A stretch of DNA of 64,000 nucleotides from Paracidovorax sp031843945. GTDB taxonomy: Bacteria > Pseudomonadota > Gammaproteobacteria > Burkholderiales > Burkholderiaceae_C. Of the stretch, positions 63,157-64,000 are shown in pieces. Made by a program: the position numbers and the translations under genes. Below the pieces are notes generated by a model, which saw nothing but the letters and a program-made list of their open reading frames with translations, was not told the origin of the DNA and ran no database searches. Each line of letters begins with the position of its first letter. Positions within the stretch are counted from its first letter, which is position 1. The stretch spans positions 124,001-188,000 of the forward strand of contig NZ_JAVTJJ010000001.1 in assembly GCF_031843945.1 (NCBI RefSeq). Direction: 5' to 3'.

Positions 63157-64000
63157 ATGACCCTGTCTGCCACACCTCTCGTCGAGTCTTTTTTCGACAC
63201 CGTGACTTCGACCTTCACCTATGTGCTGCACACGGGCGCAGACAGCGAATGCGCGATCATCGACTCGGTGCTGGACTTCGACCCCAGTGCAGCCAGAACC
63301 CACACCCGTTCAGCTGATGCCGTCATCGCCTTCGTTCGCGAGCACCGACTCAGGTTGCGGTGGTTGCTGGAAACCCACGCGCACGCAGACCATCTGTCCG
63401 CCGCGCCTTACATCCAGGGCATCCTGGGCGGCACCATTGCGATTGGCTCGGGTATTCGCAAGGTTCAGCAGGCATTTCAAAGAGTTTTCCACCTCGCGCC
63501 CAACGTTCCGCTCGACGGTTCGCAGTTCGGGCATCTCTTCGAGGCGGACGAAGCCTTCTCCGTCGGCCCGCTGCAGTTGCGTGCGATGCACGTTCCAGGG
63601 CATACGCCGGCAGATATCGCGTACGTCGTTGCCGGCAGCGATGGCCACCCTTCGATGGCGTTCGTTGGCGACACCCTTTTCATGCCGGATGTCGGCAGCG
63701 CCCGCTGCGACTTTCCGGGCGGCAATGCGCACACCCTCTACCAGTCCGTCCAGCGCATCCTGGCGCTGCCCCCCGAGACCGTTCTGCTGCTCTGCCACGA
63801 CTACCCACCTGCCGGTCGCATGCCTTCATTCAAAACCACAGTGGCTGAGCAGCGACTGGCCAATATCCATTTGCGGGATGCCATTTCCGAGCAGCAGTTT
63901 GTCGACATGCGTGAGAAGCGCGACGCCACGCTGGGGATGCCTGCACTGATCTTGCCGGCCATCCAGGTCAACATCCAGGCTGGGGAGCTTCCCGAGCCCG
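63157..64000 (+). CDS. Persulfide dioxygenase-type metallo-beta-lactamase protein (3' end outside window)
   Basis: The frame from ATG 63157 runs open to the window end (281 codons seen). The metal site is THAHADH (His74, His76, Asp78, His79), followed by HVPGHTPAD, FVGDTLFMPDVGSARCDFPG and LLLCHDYPP. The SARCDFPGG block and overall pattern match Blh/ETHE1-type sulfur dioxygenases, which oxidise glutathione persulfide to sulfite. It starts 14 bases after the TauE/SafE gene, the same pair as in BigR operons. No fused rhodanese is seen in the visible part. Confidence 0.88.
   Translation, partial: MTLSATPLVESFFDTVTSTFTYVLHTGADSECAIIDSVLDFDPSAARTHTRSADAVIAFVREHRLRLRWLLETHAHADHLSAAPYIQGILGGTIAIGSGIRKVQQAFQRVFHLAPNVPLDGSQFGHLFEADEAFSVGPLQLRAMHVPGHTPADIAYVVAGSDGHPSMAFVGDTLFMPDVGSARCDFPGGNAHTLYQSVQRILALPPETVLLLCHDYPPAGRMPSFKTTVAEQRLANIHLRDAISEQQFVDMREKRDATLGMPALILPAIQVNIQAGELPEP

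Noticed and set aside
63157..64000. Glyoxalase II as an alternative call for the last gene.
   Set aside because: The SARCDFPGG block and adjacency to TauE/SafE fit the persulfide dioxygenase branch better, though enzyme assays are not available.
55576..64000. Thiocyanate hydrolase or copper thiocyanate dehydrogenase genes.
   Set aside because: I looked for nitrile-hydratase-like subunits and a multi-copper propeller protein in all visible frames and saw neither.

Overview
The window is GC-rich chromosomal DNA of a betaproteobacterium, most likely a member of the Comamonadaceae (Acidovorax/Comamonas/Diaphorobacter-like). This is inferred from the protein family mix: azurin, split short chromate transporters, Bug-type solute-binding proteins without membrane partners, a TctDE-like two-component system, and many diguanylate cyclases and chemoreceptors. 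No database search was possible. I saw no rRNA, tRNA, CRISPR array, intact insertion sequence or phage genes.

Layout. 0-5 kb: an amidase cut by the window edge, a DAO-type FAD oxidoreductase, a YjfB-like small protein, a dihydrolipoamide dehydrogenase-like enzyme and YigZ. 5-13.4 kb: azurin with an FNR/ANR-like box, a chemoreceptor, the radical-SAM protein YgiQ and a convergently overlapping GGDEF-EAL protein. 13.5-19.7 kb: a class III CoA-transferase and CitMHS citrate transporter, divergent from a TctD/TctE-like two-component system that is translationally coupled to a Tat-exported binding protein. 19.8-26.5 kb: alaS, a diguanylate cyclase, gluQ-trmB and an FAD amine-oxidase-like protein. 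26.6-38 kb: a LysR regulator divergent from flavodoxin and pirin, then trhO, a FleN-like ATPase, a diguanylate cyclase, SulP, a BON lipoprotein, a cystathionine beta-lyase-like enzyme, tesA/ybbA and rlmB. 38-48 kb: an aldo/keto reductase, paired chromate transporters, a retropepsin-like protease, and the valine-degradation genes mmsB, an acyl-CoA dehydrogenase and mmsA with a LysR regulator. A MOSC-TfoX pair lies inside this group. 48-54 kb: a second chemoreceptor, then an aromatic-type FAD monooxygenase and Bug binding protein under a divergent LysR regulator. 54-64 kb: a lipoprotein metallo-beta-lactamase, then a nine-gene plus-strand operon.

The nine-gene operon (55.6 kb to beyond the window end) is the most interesting part. 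In order it encodes an OsmC-fold protein with a CxC motif, an acyl-CoA-dehydrogenase-fold flavoprotein, a rubredoxin fused to its FAD/NAD reductase, a three-part nitrate/cyanate-type ABC importer, cyanase, a TauE/SafE anion exporter and a persulfide-dioxygenase-type metallo-beta-lactamase protein. Together this looks like uptake and oxidative splitting of a compound carrying both sulfur and cyanate (thiocyanate or an organic relative). Cyanase would clear the cyanate, and the dioxygenase plus exporter would clear the sulfur. The individual families are recognisable; the combined pathway is inference.

A second system-level feature is a dispersed palindromic repeat of about 60-70 bp, with core CTAGCGCTT...AAGCGCTAG followed by AGCTAT. 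I count ten copies between 2.5 and 43.4 kb and none after that. Three copies are read in frame inside conserved genes (ygiQ, the TctE-like kinase, gluQ), and a fourth supplies the stop codon of trhO.
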